The notes under the pieces were generated by a model, which was not told the origin of the DNA, did no database searches, and saw only the letters and a list, made by a program, of their open reading frames with translations. The translations under genes were made by a program, and so were the position numbers. A DNA stretch of 64,000 bases from Martelella lutilitoris (GTDB taxonomy: Bacteria > Pseudomonadota > Alphaproteobacteria > Rhizobiales > Rhizobiaceae): contig NZ_CP066786.1 in assembly GCF_016598595.1 (NCBI RefSeq), positions 2,069,501 to 2,133,500 of the forward strand, read 5' to 3'. Below, one piece after another: positions 13,494 through 24,287 of this stretch. Every line of letters starts with the position of its first letter. Position 1 is the stretch's first letter.

Positions 13494-13988
13494 ATGGCAA
13501 CGGCTTTTTACCCCGGCTCCTTCGACCCGATGACCAATGGCCACCTCGACGTGGTGCTGCAGGCGCTCAATATTGCCGACAGGCTGGTATTGGGCATCGG
13601 CATCAATGCGGGCAAGAAGCCGCTCTTCGAATTTGAGGAGCGCGCGGACTTCCTGCGCCGTGCGGTCGCCGAAAACCTGCCGCAAAGAGCGAATGATCTT
13701 TCCGTCGTGGCCTTTCAAGGCCTTGCTATTGACGCTGCGCGGAAAAATGGCGCGGGCATGATCATCCGCGGCCTGCGCGACAGCACCGATTTCGCCTACG
13801 AAATGCAGATGGCCGGCATGAACCAGACCATGGCGCCGGATATCCAGACCGTATTTTTGCCGGCAATGGCGCTATCCCGTCCGATATCGGCCACATTGGT
13901 GCGGCAGGTCGCTGCCATGGGCGGCGATGTGGAGCGCTTTGTGCCGGATTTTGTGGCAGCCGCGCTCAGGGCGAAATTCCAACGCTAA
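13494..13988 (+). CDS. coaD: Phosphopantetheine adenylyltransferase
   Basis: Fourth step of coenzyme A synthesis: 4'-phosphopantetheine plus ATP gives dephospho-CoA. 164 residues, the family length, starting [21 protein letters not shown], with the nucleotidyltransferase T/HxGH motif as TNGH (14-17), [32 protein letters not shown] and the C-terminal [10 protein letters not shown]. It follows the gyrA terminator by 80 bases, so it probably has its own promoter, and it may be transcribed with the cyclophilin gene 37 bases downstream. Confidence 0.96.
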   Translation: MATAFYPGSFDPMTNGHLDVVLQALNIADRLVLGIGINAGKKPLFEFEERADFLRRAVAENLPQRANDLSVVAFQGLAIDAARKNGAGMIIRGLRDSTDFAYEMQMAGMNQTMAPDIQTVFLPAMALSRPISATLVRQVAAMGGDVERFVPDFVAAALRAKFQR

Positions 13989-14025
13989 AGCCCGGTTAGA
14001 GGAAACGAATTTCAAGGAGAAAACC

Positions 14026-14604
14026 ATGAGGAAGACGATTACGGGACTGGCTGCGGCCACGATGATGTCTGTGGTCTCGCTTACCGGGATGGCACAGGCA
14101 AAGGATGGCAAAGACCTTCTGACCCTCAACACGACCGATGGCCCGGTGGTCATCGAGCTGTTCGATGAGGAAGCGCCGCAGAACGTCGCCCGCGTCAAGG
14201 AACTGGCCGAGGAAGGCGCTTATGACAATGTGGTCTTTCACCGCGTGATCGGCGGCTTCATGGCGCAGACCGGCGATGTCCAGTTCGGTGATACCGAGGA
14301 CGGCTTTGATCTCAACAAGGCTGGCATGGGCGGTTCCGATATGCCTGACCTGCCGGCCGAATTCTCCGACATTCCGTTCAAGCGCGGCGTGGTCGGCATG
14401 GCCCGTTCGCAGAACCCGGACTCCGCTAACTCGCAGTTCTTCATCATGTTTGACGATGCCCCGCATCTGAACGGCCAGTACACCGTCATCGGCGAGGTCG
14501 TGGACGGCATGGATAATGTCGACAAGATCAAGAAGGGCGACGCCGCGCAGAACGGCAAGGTCAGCAATCCGGACAAGATCCTGAGCGCGACCGTCAGCCA
14601 GTAA
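14026..14604 (+). CDS. ppiA: Periplasmic cyclophilin-type peptidyl-prolyl isomerase
   Basis: Catalyses cis-trans isomerisation of peptidyl-prolyl bonds, here in the periplasm. 192 residues: a signal peptide (MRKTITGLAAATMMSVVSLTGMAQA, cleavage after residue 25) and a cyclophilin domain with [41 protein letters not shown] and LNGQYTVIGEVVDGMD, including the catalytic Arg of FHRV and the QFFI strand. AAGGAGA lies 7 bases before the ATG, which fixes the start although the frame is open upstream into coaD. It is a paralogue of the next gene, which lacks a signal peptide. Confidence 0.94.
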   Translation: MRKTITGLAAATMMSVVSLTGMAQAKDGKDLLTLNTTDGPVVIELFDEEAPQNVARVKELAEEGAYDNVVFHRVIGGFMAQTGDVQFGDTEDGFDLNKAGMGGSDMPDLPAEFSDIPFKRGVVGMARSQNPDSANSQFFIMFDDAPHLNGQYTVIGEVVDGMDNVDKIKKGDAAQNGKVSNPDKILSATVSQ

Positions 14605-14737
14605 GCCGTTTCGACATAGGGCGCCTGTCGATCCGATTGCATCTGATGGGCGCTCTATCCCATTTGTTTCAGCCGCATAATCCCGTCCATCCTCGCTTCA
14701 CTCGGATTATGCTCCCGCTCAGCCACAGGAGAACCAG

Positions 14738-15238
14738 ATGGCCGAAATCAAAGACCCGGAAAACACCTTCATCATGGAGACGACCAAGGGAAAGGTCGTC
14801 ATCGAGGCGTTTCCGAATGTCGCCCCCAAGCATGTCGACCGCATTCGCGAACTGACCCGCGAGGGCGCCTATGACGGCGTCGTCTTTCACCGCGTGATCG
14901 CCGATTTCATGGCGCAGGGCGGCGACGTCGAGCATGGCAAGAAGGGCGGCAATGCAGGCCGCGCCGGCACGGGCGGTTCGGACAAGCCGGACCTTCCGGC
15001 CGAGTTCTCCTCCGTGCGCCACGTACGCGGCACCTGCTCGATGGCCCGCTCGCAGAACCCGAACTCCGCCAATTCGCAGTTCTTCATCTGCTTCACCGAT
15101 GCCCCCTGGCTCGACAAGCAGTACACCGTCTGGGGCCAGGTCGTCGAAGGCATGGACGCCGTTGATGCTTTCGAACGCGGCGAGCCCGTCCGCAACCCCG
15201 ACCACATCATCTCGATGAAGGTGGCAGCGGACGCTTGA
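14738..15238 (+). CDS. ppiB: Cytoplasmic cyclophilin-type peptidyl-prolyl isomerase
   Basis: 166 residues without a signal peptide, starting [39 protein letters not shown]. The cyclophilin landmarks [41 protein letters not shown] and [21 protein letters not shown] are present, with the active-site Arg in FHRV. The pair ppiA-ppiB, one exported and one not, between coaD and queA is a common rhizobial arrangement. CACAGGAGAACC precedes the ATG. The 156-bp repeat element begins 37 bases after its stop. Confidence 0.95.
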   Translation: MAEIKDPENTFIMETTKGKVVIEAFPNVAPKHVDRIRELTREGAYDGVVFHRVIADFMAQGGDVEHGKKGGNAGRAGTGGSDKPDLPAEFSSVRHVRGTCSMARSQNPNSANSQFFICFTDAPWLDKQYTVWGQVVEGMDAVDAFERGEPVRNPDHIISMKVAADA

Positions 15239-15274
15239 TTGGGCGAGGGGACGCAGGATTTGCTCCTCCCGCTG

Positions 15275-15430
15275 CAGCGTCATCCTCGGGCTTGACCCGA
15301 GGATCCAAACACGGTTCGACACGACATGTTTTGGCGTTGATTTGCGGAGGCACAACGTCTTTCAAGAACCGCAACCGCCGCTCGCGGCTTATGGGATTGG
15401 ATGCTCGGGTCAGGCCCGAGCATGACGCTG
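15275..15430. repeat. 156-bp element with two palindromic ends (RIME/MITE-like)
   Basis: The two ends are inverted copies of each other over about 34 bases, both starting CAGCGTCAT. Each end is itself a perfect 9-pair hairpin: ATCCTCGGG with CCCGAGGAT on the left and ATGCTCGGG with CCCGAGCAT on the right. The C/G and G/C differences between the two ends are compensatory, so the hairpins are kept. The inner about 85 bases hold no gene. The structure recalls rhizobial intergenic mosaic elements (RIME), which are built from two large palindromes; identity with a named family needs a search. It sits between ppiB and queA. Confidence 0.8.
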
Positions 15431-15501
15431 TGATTGAACAAGCAACAGACCCGTCCGGCGCCAGCCGGCGGGTTTTCGAATTTGAGAAATGTCCTGATAC
15501 A

Positions 15502-16578
15502 ATGCGCGTAGACCTCTTCGACTTCGATCTTCCGGACGAGAATATCGCCTTGCGGCCCGCAAATCCGCGCGACAGCGCGCGCATGCTGCTGGTGCGACCC
15601 GACGGCGCTCCGGCGCTCGAAGACCGCATTGTCAGTGAATTGCCGGCCTTTCTAAGACCCGGCGATGCGCTGGTGTTCAACGACACGAAGGTCATCCCGG
15701 CGCAGCTCGAGGGCGTTCGCCACCGCGAAGGCGGCGAGGAGGTGCCGGTCTCGGCCACGCTGCATCTCAGGAAGGCCGACAATGTCTGGCATGCCTTTGC
15801 CCGGCCGGGCAAGCGGATCAGGCCAGGCGACGTGCTGCGTTTCGTTTCTGCCGATCGTGCGATCTCGCTTTCTGCGACGGTCGAGGAAAAGCGGGAAGGG
15901 GGCGAGGTGGCACTGACATTCGATGCCCGCGGCGCTGCGCTTGACGAAGCGCTGATGCGGGTCGGCCACGTGCCGCTGCCGCCCTATATCGCCTCCAAAC
16001 GGGCCGAAGACGGCAGGGACCGCGACGACTACCAGACGATATATGCCCGTGAAAACGGCGCGGTTGCCGCGCCGACGGCCGGCCTGCATTTCACGCCGCG
16101 GCTTCTGACCGCGCTGGAGGAGGCCGGCATCGAGAAACATTTCGTCACGCTCCATGTCGGGGCGGGGACATTCCTGCCGGTCAAGGCCGACGACACCGAC
16201 GACCATGTGATGCATTTCGAGCGCGGCATCGTAACGCCGGAAACCGCCGAAGCCCTGAATGCGGTGAAGGCGCGCGGCGGGCGGATCATCTCCGTCGGCA
16301 CCACCTCTCTCAGGCTGCTGGAAAGCGCCGCCGCGGAAGACGGGACAATCAACGCCTGGGAGGGCGAGACCGGCATTTTCATCACGCCCGGCTACCGGTT
16401 CCGTGCCGTTGACATGCTGATGACCAATTTCCACCTGCCGAAATCGACGCTGTTCATGCTGGTTTCGGCCTTTTGCGGGCTGGAGACGATGCGCGCGGCC
16501 TACGCCCATGCGATCGAAACCGGCTACCGTTTCTATTCCTACGGCGATTCCAGCCTGCTGTTCAGGAAAGACGTATGA
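15502..16578 (+). CDS. queA: S-adenosylmethionine:tRNA ribosyltransferase-isomerase
   Basis: Penultimate step of queuosine synthesis: transfers and isomerises the ribosyl part of SAM onto preQ1 in tRNA to give epoxyqueuosine. 358 residues from [31 protein letters not shown], with [44 protein letters not shown] and [22 protein letters not shown], all typical of QueA. I chose the ATG at 15502; the frame is open back through the repeat element to 15235 but that part is not family sequence. Its stop overlaps the tgt start (ATGA), so the two queuosine genes are translationally coupled. Confidence 0.96.
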   Translation: MRVDLFDFDLPDENIALRPANPRDSARMLLVRPDGAPALEDRIVSELPAFLRPGDALVFNDTKVIPAQLEGVRHREGGEEVPVSATLHLRKADNVWHAFARPGKRIRPGDVLRFVSADRAISLSATVEEKREGGEVALTFDARGAALDEALMRVGHVPLPPYIASKRAEDGRDRDDYQTIYARENGAVAAPTAGLHFTPRLLTALEEAGIEKHFVTLHVGAGTFLPVKADDTDDHVMHFERGIVTPETAEALNAVKARGGRIISVGTTSLRLLESAAAEDGTINAWEGETGIFITPGYRFRAVDMLMTNFHLPKSTLFMLVSAFCGLETMRAAYAHAIETGYRFYSYGDSSLLFRKDV

Positions 16579-17708
16579 GCCAAGAATTTCAGTTCACCCT
16601 GAAGACCACAGACGGCAATGCCCGTCTCGGCGCGATCACCATGCCGCGCGGCGAAATCCGCACGCCGGCCTTCATGCCGGTTGGAACCGCCGGCACGGTC
16701 AAGGCGATGTATCTTGACCAGGTGCGCGACCTCGGCGCCGACATCATTCTCGGCAACACCTACCATCTGATGCTGCGGCCGGGGGCCGAGCGCGTGGCGC
16801 GACTTGGCGGTCTGCATTCGCTGATCCGCTGGAAATACCCGATCCTGACGGATTCCGGCGGCTTTCAGGTGATGTCGCTCGCGGCGCTGCGCCAGATCGA
16901 CGAGAAGAAGGGCGTCACCTTCAAGTCGCATATCGACGGCAGCGTGCATCACATGAGCCCCGAGCGTTCGATCGAGATCCAGGGGCTTCTGGGTTCCGAT
17001 ATCCAGATGCAGCTTGACGAGTGCGTCAGGCTGCCGGCGGAGCGGGCGGAGATCGAAAAATCGACCGAGATGTCGCTGCGCTGGGCCGAGCGCTGCCGCG
17101 AGGCCTTCGGCGACCAGCCGGGCAAGGCGATGTTCGGCATCGTCCAGGGCGGCGACATTCCGGACCTGCGCATCCGTTCGGCGCGCGGCCTGGCCGATCT
17201 CGACCTGAAAGGCTATGCCGTCGGCGGCCTTGCGGTCGGCGAGCCGCAGGAGGTCATGCTGGCGATGCTGGAGACGACGCTGCCCGAGCTTCCGACGACG
17301 AAGCCGCGTTACCTGATGGGCGTCGGTACGCCCGACGATATTCTGAAATCGGTGGCGCGCGGGATCGACATGTTCGACTGCGTGATGCCGACCAGGGCAG
17401 GGCGTCACGGTCTCGCCTTCACGCGCCGCGGCAAGGTGAACCTCAGGAACGCCCGCCATGCAGAGGACCTCAGGCCGCTGGATGCGGAAAGCAATTGCCC
17501 GGCTGCGCGCGATTACTCCCGTGCCTATCTGCACCATCTCGTGCGCGCCAATGAATCGCTCGCCGGCATGTTGCTGACCTGGAACAACCTGCATTACTAC
17601 CAGTCCCTGATGCAGGGCATCCGCACCGCGATCCCCGAGGGGCGATATGCCGACTTCATGGCAGAGACGCAGGAAGGCTGGGCGCGGGGCGATCTGCCGG
17701 CGAACTGA
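16575..17708 (+). CDS. tgt: tRNA-guanine transglycosylase with a degenerate zinc site
   Basis: Exchanges guanine-34 for preQ1 in tRNAs with GUN anticodons, supplying the substrate of QueA. 377 residues with the catalytic residues in place: Asp93 in LTDSGGFQ and the nucleophile Asp268 in [15 protein letters not shown] (191-193) and [11 protein letters not shown] also match. The usual zinc site C-x-C-x2-C plus a histidine about 26 residues later is not intact: the positions are Ser306, Cys308, Ala311 and Asn337 (in LTWNNLHYY, where other bacteria have H-N-L). Three of four ligands are thus missing, yet length and surroundings are normal. The start overlaps the queA stop. Confidence 0.94.
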   Translation: MSQEFQFTLKTTDGNARLGAITMPRGEIRTPAFMPVGTAGTVKAMYLDQVRDLGADIILGNTYHLMLRPGAERVARLGGLHSLIRWKYPILTDSGGFQVMSLAALRQIDEKKGVTFKSHIDGSVHHMSPERSIEIQGLLGSDIQMQLDECVRLPAERAEIEKSTEMSLRWAERCREAFGDQPGKAMFGIVQGGDIPDLRIRSARGLADLDLKGYAVGGLAVGEPQEVMLAMLETTLPELPTTKPRYLMGVGTPDDILKSVARGIDMFDCVMPTRAGRHGLAFTRRGKVNLRNARHAEDLRPLDAESNCPAARDYSRAYLHHLVRANESLAGMLLTWNNLHYYQSLMQGIRTAIPEGRYADFMAETQEGWARGDLPAN

Positions 17709-17800
17709 GGACGCAACGCTTGTCCGGGGGCGACCCCAGTTCCGGCAATGCAAAAATCGCATAAGGTAGATTATGGAACTCACGCGTTGCCGAAGACAGA

Positions 17801-17833
17801 AACGGCTCCGGACGGTCTGTTCGCGGAGCCGTT
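17801..17833. terminator. Hairpin between tgt and the IalB gene
   Basis: AACGGCTCCG pairs with CGGAGCCGTT around a 12-base loop. It lies between two convergent genes and could end both transcripts, but there is no clean U-run on either strand. Confidence 0.55.
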
Positions 17834-17858
17834 TGCATACGGGAAATAGCGCAGCGAT

Positions 17859-18383
17859 TTAACGCAACGCATTCAAGCGGTTAAAGGCAGCGGTGAACCC
17901 TTTGAGGGAGATCGTGTAGTCGACCATCTCATTGCCATTGATCGGCATGCCCTTGATGTGAAGCGTGCCGCCGCTCTTCAGGCGATCAAGCATGTTCGCA
18001 TCGATCGACACCGGAACAAAGCAGCCCTGCGGCAGACAAGTCGAAAACCCGAATTTCGGGCCGTCGGTCTCCGCATCGATCGAAAGCGTGACGCCCTGGG
18101 CCAGGGCAAAGCCGAACGGCATCACGACGACGCCCTGGGCCTGATCGGCGGCCGGCGCATTGAGCTCGACGGAAATGACGCGCTGCCCGCCTTCCTGCGC
18201 AACCTGAACCTGAACCATCACGCAGCGGTCAGTCTCTCCGTTCGAGACGCATTCGACGCGCCAGTCCTGATAGGTTTCGCTGAGAGAGCTTGCGCCGTCC
18301 GGCAATGTCGCAGAGGCCGGGCTGAACGACGCGACGCTCAGGAACGCCGTGGTGACAATGGCTGCAAGACGACGATGGCTCAA
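17859..18383 (-). CDS. Invasion-associated locus B (IalB) family exported protein
   Basis: 174 residues with a signal peptide ending at ASA (about residue 25) and a domain starting SLSETYQDWRVECVSNGETDRCVMVQ, then GFALAQGVTLSIDAE, GFSTCLPQGCFVPVSIDANMLDRLKSGGTLHIKG. The paired cysteines (WRVEC...RC and STCLPQGC) are typical of the IalB family of Rhizobiales. In Bartonella IalB affects erythrocyte invasion, but in free-living relatives the role is unknown; it is a periplasmic or outer-membrane-associated protein. It is divergent from the exporter genes that follow, separated by 275 bases in which I see no gene. Confidence 0.88.
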   Translation of the reverse strand: MSHRRLAAIVTTAFLSVASFSPASATLPDGASSLSETYQDWRVECVSNGETDRCVMVQVQVAQEGGQRVISVELNAPAADQAQGVVVMPFGFALAQGVTLSIDAETDGPKFGFSTCLPQGCFVPVSIDANMLDRLKSGGTLHIKGMPINGNEMVDYTISLKGFTAAFNRLNALR

Positions 18384-18658
18384 GGGATTTCCTCCACGGA
18401 TGTGCGTTCTGTTCTTCCCGGCGTCCGGCGCCGCGTTCGAACTTTCATTGACTTTACGATAACACGATTCGTTTCCGAGGCTATCGCGTGAGACGGCAGG
18501 CGGCCAGGCCGAATGCGGGCGTTGGCTTCGGGGCCTGAACGGATCGTCCGCGCACCGGCCTCATTTTCGCTTCGGCAACGGCTTGCATGCGCGCCGCTTC
18601 GTGGCCATAGTCGCGGCAAATCGTCAAATGCGCAGCCCCAGACAGGAGCTATTCGACA

Positions 18659-19924
18659 ATGTCCTCCGACATGGACAGAACCGGCCGGCGCGGCGGCGCG
18701 GATGCCAATGAGCGCCCTCGCCCGCAAGTGCCTGATATTCATGCCATCCTTGGCGATGACAAGCCCCGGCGCGGTTTTCGTATGCCCTGGGGGGCGATCA
18801 TCCTCGTCGTCCTGCTGGCTGCCGGCGGCTATGCCGGCTACCGCTATCTGACATCCGGCGATCTGCAGATCGTCGCGGCAAAGCCAACCTATGTCACAGA
18901 GGAGATCGAGCGCGGGCCAATGACGGTGACGGTCGCGGCCACCGGCGCGATTGAGCCGACGGTCAGGGTCGACATATCGAGCGAACTGTCGGGCACGGTG
19001 AAGGCCGTGCGCGCCGACTTCAATGACGCGGTCAAGGCAGGCGACACGCTCCTTGAACTGGAGACCGACGAGCTGAGGGCCGATATCCTGAGCGCCAAGG
19101 CGAAGCTTGCTGCCGCCGAGGCCGATGTCGCGGCGGCTAAATCCGATCTCGAATCCGCCAAGGCGACGATGGAGCGCACGCGCACGCTCGCCGAGCGCGA
19201 CGTTGCGCCGCGCCAGGAACTGGAGGACGCGCAGTTCGCCCATGCCGCGGCCCTTGCCGACCAGCAGAGCGCCGAGGCGCGGCTTGCGGTGGCGAACGCC
19301 GAGCTCGAGCTTGCCGAACTGCGCCTCAGCAAGGCCACCATCCGCTCGCCGATCGATGGCGTCGTGCTCTACCGCAATGTCGATGTCGGCCAGACCGTCG
19401 CCGCCTCGCTCGAAGCCCCGACACTGTTCGTGATCGCCGGCAATCTGACGGAGATGGAGCTCCGGGTGAATGTCGACGAAGCCGATGTCGGCCAGGTCGA
19501 GCCGGGCCAGAAGGCGTCGTTCGCGGTCGAGGCCTTTCCCGGCCGACGCTTTCCGGCCGAGATCCGGTCGATCCGCTATGCCTCCGAACTCAACAGCGAT
19601 GTCGTGACCTACAAGGCCGTGCTTGCCGTCGACAATTCGGACCTGCTCCTGCGCCAGGGCATGACGGCAACGGCCGATATTCTCGTGGACGAGACGCCGG
19701 ACGCCGTTCTGGTCCCGAATGCGGCGCTGCGCTTCACCCCGCCCGGCGAGGCGGCCGGCTCCGCAGAGGGCGACGCGCGCACGGTCTGGATCCTGCGCAA
19801 CGGCGAACCCATGGCGGTTGAGATCACGGTCGGCGCCAGCGACGGCCGGTTTTCCGCCGTGACCGGCGGCGATCTGCGCGCCGGTGACAAGGTCATCACC
19901 GCAACCGGCAGAAACGGGCAGTGA
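18659..19924 (+). CDS. MacA-like periplasmic adaptor (membrane fusion protein)
   Basis: Adaptor of a tripartite ABC exporter, linking the inner-membrane pump with an outer-membrane channel. 421 residues: a cytoplasmic N-terminus of about 40 residues, one membrane segment (WGAIILVVLLAAGGYAGYRYL, about 44-64), a biotinyl-lipoyl part split by an alpha-helical hairpin rich in Ala/Glu (about 140-225), RSPIDGVVLYRNVDVGQTV, and a beta-barrel part VNVDEADVGQVEPGQKASFAVEAFPGR. The first gene of a three-gene operon with the ATPase and permease. The N-terminal cytoplasmic tail is longer than usual for MacA. No outer-membrane channel gene is in the window. Substrate unknown. Confidence 0.85.
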   Translation: MSSDMDRTGRRGGADANERPRPQVPDIHAILGDDKPRRGFRMPWGAIILVVLLAAGGYAGYRYLTSGDLQIVAAKPTYVTEEIERGPMTVTVAATGAIEPTVRVDISSELSGTVKAVRADFNDAVKAGDTLLELETDELRADILSAKAKLAAAEADVAAAKSDLESAKATMERTRTLAERDVAPRQELEDAQFAHAAALADQQSAEARLAVANAELELAELRLSKATIRSPIDGVVLYRNVDVGQTVAASLEAPTLFVIAGNLTEMELRVNVDEADVGQVEPGQKASFAVEAFPGRRFPAEIRSIRYASELNSDVVTYKAVLAVDNSDLLLRQGMTATADILVDETPDAVLVPNAALRFTPPGEAAGSAEGDARTVWILRNGEPMAVEITVGASDGRFSAVTGGDLRAGDKVITATGRNGQ

Positions 19925-19933
19925 GGTAGGATC

Positions 19934-20662
19934 ATGACGACGGCGCCGCTCATCGAATTCCGCAATGTCTACAAGACCTATGGCACCGGCGAGGCCGAGA
20001 TCGTCGCCCTCAACGGCGTCGATTTCGCGATCGAGGCCGGCGAGTTCGTGTCGATCATGGGACCTTCCGGGTCAGGAAAGTCGACGGCGATGAACATCCT
20101 CGGCTGGCTCGACCGGCCAACCAGCGGGCAGTTCTATTTTCAGGGGGTCGACACGACCGAACTGAAGACGACGAAGCTGACCCTGCTGCGCCGCCACCTC
20201 CTGGCCTTCGTCTTCCAGCGCTACAATCTTCTGCCGCGCTCCTCGGCGCTCGAGAATGTGGAACTGCCCCTGCTCTATCGTGGCGTCAACCGTCGGGAGC
20301 GGCGCGAGCGGGCCGAGTTCGCGCTTTCCCAGGTCGGTCTCGCCGATCGTCTCGACCAGCGCACGCAGGAGCTTTCCGGCGGCCAGCAGCAGCGCGTGGC
20401 GATCGCTCGCGCGCTGATCACGGAGCCCGCCGTCCTGCTCGCCGACGAGCCGACCGGCAGCCTTGATACCCGCACCAGCAACGAGATCATGGAACTGATC
20501 ACCGGCCTCAACACCGAGATCGGCATCACCGTCGTCATGGTGACGCATGAGGAGAACGTGGCGCGCTATGCCAGCCGCCGCATGCAGTTCCTCGATGGCG
20601 CGCTCGAGCGCGGCTACCGGCCGGGACGCGGTGACAGACAGGAGAACGGCCATGTTTCTTGA
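19934..20662 (+). CDS. MacB-type ABC transporter ATP-binding protein
   Basis: Nucleotide-binding subunit of the exporter. 242 residues with Walker A GPSGSGKST (about 43-51), Q-loop FVFQRYNLLP, signature LSGGQQQRVAIARAL, Walker B VLLADEPTGSLD and the switch histidine in VMVTHEENVARYA. This is the LolD/MacB-N subclass that powers mechanotransmission exporters. In E. coli MacB the ATPase is fused to the permease; here they are separate genes whose ends overlap by 11 bases, indicating translational coupling. It begins 9 bases after the adaptor gene. Confidence 0.92.
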   Translation: MTTAPLIEFRNVYKTYGTGEAEIVALNGVDFAIEAGEFVSIMGPSGSGKSTAMNILGWLDRPTSGQFYFQGVDTTELKTTKLTLLRRHLLAFVFQRYNLLPRSSALENVELPLLYRGVNRRERRERAEFALSQVGLADRLDQRTQELSGGQQQRVAIARALITEPAVLLADEPTGSLDTRTSNEIMELITGLNTEIGITVVMVTHEENVARYASRRMQFLDGALERGYRPGRGDRQENGHVS

Positions 20663-21860
20663 GATGATCAAGCTTGCGCTTCGCGCCGTCCGCCGTAACC
20701 TGCTGCGCTCCTTCCTGACCGTCCTCGGCGTTGTCATCGGCGTTTCGGCGGTGATCGCCATGGTCACGATCGGCAACGGCACGGCCGAACAGGTGCGCAG
20801 CGAGGTCGCCCGCCTTGGAACCGATATCCTGTTCGTCAGGCCCGGCCAGCGGGCGCCCGGCGCGCCGGCGGAGGCTGCAAAGGGCTTCAGCGAGCGCGAT
20901 ATCGCCGCATTGCGCAACCAGGTGCCGGATCTGCGCGCCGTCGCGCCGCAGAATATCTCGACGGTGACGGTCGTTGCCGAGGGCGAGAACCGCAGGACGA
21001 CAGTGATCGGCACCAATGACGATTTTCTCGCCGCCCAGGACTGGTCTATCGAGACCGGTAGCGATTTCTCCCGCGCGGCGGCGTCCGGCGGCGGCGACAC
21101 CGCCTGCATTCTCGGCGCAACCGTGCGGCGCGAACTGTTTGGCGAGAATGACCCTGTCGGCAGCAATGTGCGCGTCGGCAATGTTTCCTGCGCGGTGATC
21201 GGCACGCTCGGGGAAAAGGGCGAGAGCAGCATGGGCCGCGACCAGGACGACATCGTGCTGATGCCGATCAGCGCCTTCCAGCGCCGCGTCGGCGGCGACA
21301 GCTATATCGAGAGCATCCTTCTGGCCGCGCGCGATGGCGTTTCGACCGAAAATCTCGAGGCCGACGTCACCGCCCTCCTCCGCCAGCGCCGCAACATCCA
21401 GCCCGGACGGGCCAATGATTTCGAAGTCAACGACATGACCGAGATCGCCAATGCCGTGACCGGCACGAAAAGCCATCTCACCGGCATGCTGACCGCCGTA
21501 GCGGCCGTCAGCCTGCTTGTGGGCGGCATCGGCATCATGAACATCATGCTCGTATCGGTGACCGAGCGTACCCGCGAGATCGGGCTGCGGTTGACCGTCG
21601 GGGCACTGGAACGCCAGGTGCTGCTTCAGTTCATGGTCGAGGCGGTCGTGCTGTCGCTGCTTGGCGGCATTGTCGGCGTGGTGGCGGGTCTTGCCGTCGC
21701 CTATGCGGTGGTTCAGTATCTCTCCGTGCCTTTCGTCATCGCCCCCTGGATGATCCTCGGTGCGTTTGCCTTCTCGGCGTTGATCGGCATCATCTTCGGC
21801 TTCTTCCCCGCCCGCCGCGCGGCCCGTATGAACCCGATCGAGGCTCTGCGCCACGAATAG
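20652..21860 (+). CDS. MacB-type ABC transporter permease
   Basis: 402 residues with the MacB/FtsX topology: one N-terminal membrane helix (LLRSFLTVLGVVIGVSAVIAMVTIG), a periplasmic domain of about 220 residues beginning TEQVRSEVARLGTDILFV in the manner of MacB_PCD, then three C-terminal helices (LTAVAAVSLLVGGIGIMNIMLVSV, MVEAVVLSLLGGIVGVVAGLAVA, MILGAFAFSALIGIIFGFFPA) and the end PARRAARMNPIEALRHE. The start at 20652 overlaps the ATPase gene, with CAGGAGAA upstream. Works with the two preceding genes; a terminator follows. The exported compound (peptide, macrolide or lipid) cannot be told. Confidence 0.9.
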   Translation: MFLEMIKLALRAVRRNLLRSFLTVLGVVIGVSAVIAMVTIGNGTAEQVRSEVARLGTDILFVRPGQRAPGAPAEAAKGFSERDIAALRNQVPDLRAVAPQNISTVTVVAEGENRRTTVIGTNDDFLAAQDWSIETGSDFSRAAASGGGDTACILGATVRRELFGENDPVGSNVRVGNVSCAVIGTLGEKGESSMGRDQDDIVLMPISAFQRRVGGDSYIESILLAARDGVSTENLEADVTALLRQRRNIQPGRANDFEVNDMTEIANAVTGTKSHLTGMLTAVAAVSLLVGGIGIMNIMLVSVTERTREIGLRLTVGALERQVLLQFMVEAVVLSLLGGIVGVVAGLAVAYAVVQYLSVPFVIAPWMILGAFAFSALIGIIFGFFPARRAARMNPIEALRHE

Positions 21861-21862
21861 AA

Positions 21863-21889
21863 AGGCGGGGGCTCCGATCGGCCCCGCCT
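21863..21889 (+). terminator. Hairpin after the ABC permease gene
   Basis: AGGCGGGG pairs with CCCCGCCT around an 11-base loop, directly after the permease stop. The U-run is poor, so it may mainly serve as a 3' stabilising hairpin. Confidence 0.6.
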
Positions 21890-21903
21890 CTACACCCATC
21901 CAA

Positions 21904-21935
21904 GAAAAATGCCCGCGGCACAGGCCACGGGCATC
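21904..21935 (-). terminator. Intrinsic terminator of eno
   Basis: On the minus strand ATGCCCGTGGC pairs with GCCGCGGGCAT (one wobble) around a 4-base loop and is followed by TTTTTC. It lies 35 bases after the eno stop. Confidence 0.88.
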
Positions 21936-21969
21936 TCAGACCAAATCAAACAGCAAACCTTCAGGCCGA

Positions 21970-23250
<1,281 letters not shown>

Positions 23251-23446
23251 CTACCTGTCGACCTTGCTGTTCGAATTTGTAACGGGCGCGCCGAGGCGCT
23301 GGGATTTTTCTTAATGCGTCCGGCGTCTTGGGTCACCTGAGCATTGCAGCAAAACTGCATAAAGCAGTTCATTCGCCAGAACTATGACGAATGAAAAATT
23401 TTCCGGGCGGACGCCATGAAAATGCGGACGCCCGCCTCAGCCGAGA

Positions 23447-24286
23447 CTATCTTTCCTTCGCGATTGCGTCAAAAGCGAGAAGTTTTTCAAGAAGTCGCGG
23501 CATCTGATCAAGCGGAACCATGTTCGGCCCGTCGGATGGCGCGTTGTCGGGGTCCTGATGGGTTTCGATAAAGACGCCGGCAACGCCCGTTGCAACGGCC
23601 GCGCGCGCCAGGGTTTCCACGAATTCGCGTTGGCCGCCGGTCGCGCCGCCCTGCCCGCCCGGCTGCTGCACCGAATGGGTGGCATCGAAGATCACCGGCG
23701 CGCCGGTTTCGGCCATGATCGGCAGAGCGCGCATGTCGGAGACCAGCGTGTTGTAGCCGAAGGAGACGCCGCGCTCGCAGAGAAGCACGTTGTCATTGCC
23801 GCTGTCGACGATCTTGGCGAGCACGTTCTTCATGTCCCAGGGCGCCAGGAACTGACCCTTTTTGACATTGATGACACGTCCGGTCTTTGCGGCGGCGATC
23901 AAAAGGTCGGTTTGCCGGCACAGGAACGCGGGGATCTGCAGCACATCGACGACGTTCGCCACCTCTGCGCATTGCGCTTCCGTATGAATGTCGGTCAGCA
24001 CCGGGAAGCCGAACTCCTGCTTCAGATCGGAAAAGACTTCCAGCGATTTCTCCAGACCCATGCCGCGCTCGGCATTGAGCGAGGTGCGGTTGGCCTTGTC
24101 GAAGGAGGATTTGTAGACGAGGCCGATCCCGGCATCGCGGCAGATCTCGACCAGTCGCCCCGCCATCATGAAGGCGTGGTCGCGGCTTTCCATCTGGCAG
24201 GGTCCGGCAATCAGCGACAGTTTTCCGTCGTTGGAAAAGGCAACCTTCGCCGCGCCCTCACCGGCCGAAACGGTCCGATTGTTCAT
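23447..24286 (-). CDS. kdsA: 3-deoxy-8-phosphooctulonate (KDO-8-P) synthase
   Basis: Condenses phosphoenolpyruvate with arabinose 5-phosphate, giving the KDO precursor of the LPS inner core. 279 residues with [20 protein letters not shown] near 26, [12 protein letters not shown] near 58, [14 protein letters not shown] near 92, [12 protein letters not shown] near 145 and [25 protein letters not shown] near 200. CQ in IAGPCQ and the absence of the metal-binding residue need comparison to class the enzyme as metal-dependent; Cys at this position is the hallmark of metal-dependent members. The gene starts 1 base after the upstream glyoxalase-like gene stops, so the two are probably coupled. Confidence 0.96.
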   Translation of the reverse strand: MNNRTVSAGEGAAKVAFSNDGKLSLIAGPCQMESRDHAFMMAGRLVEICRDAGIGLVYKSSFDKANRTSLNAERGMGLEKSLEVFSDLKQEFGFPVLTDIHTEAQCAEVANVVDVLQIPAFLCRQTDLLIAAAKTGRVINVKKGQFLAPWDMKNVLAKIVDSGNDNVLLCERGVSFGYNTLVSDMRALPIMAETGAPVIFDATHSVQQPGGQGGATGGQREFVETLARAAVATGVAGVFIETHQDPDNAPSDGPNMVPLDQMPRLLEKLLAFDAIAKER

Positions 24287-24287
24287 G

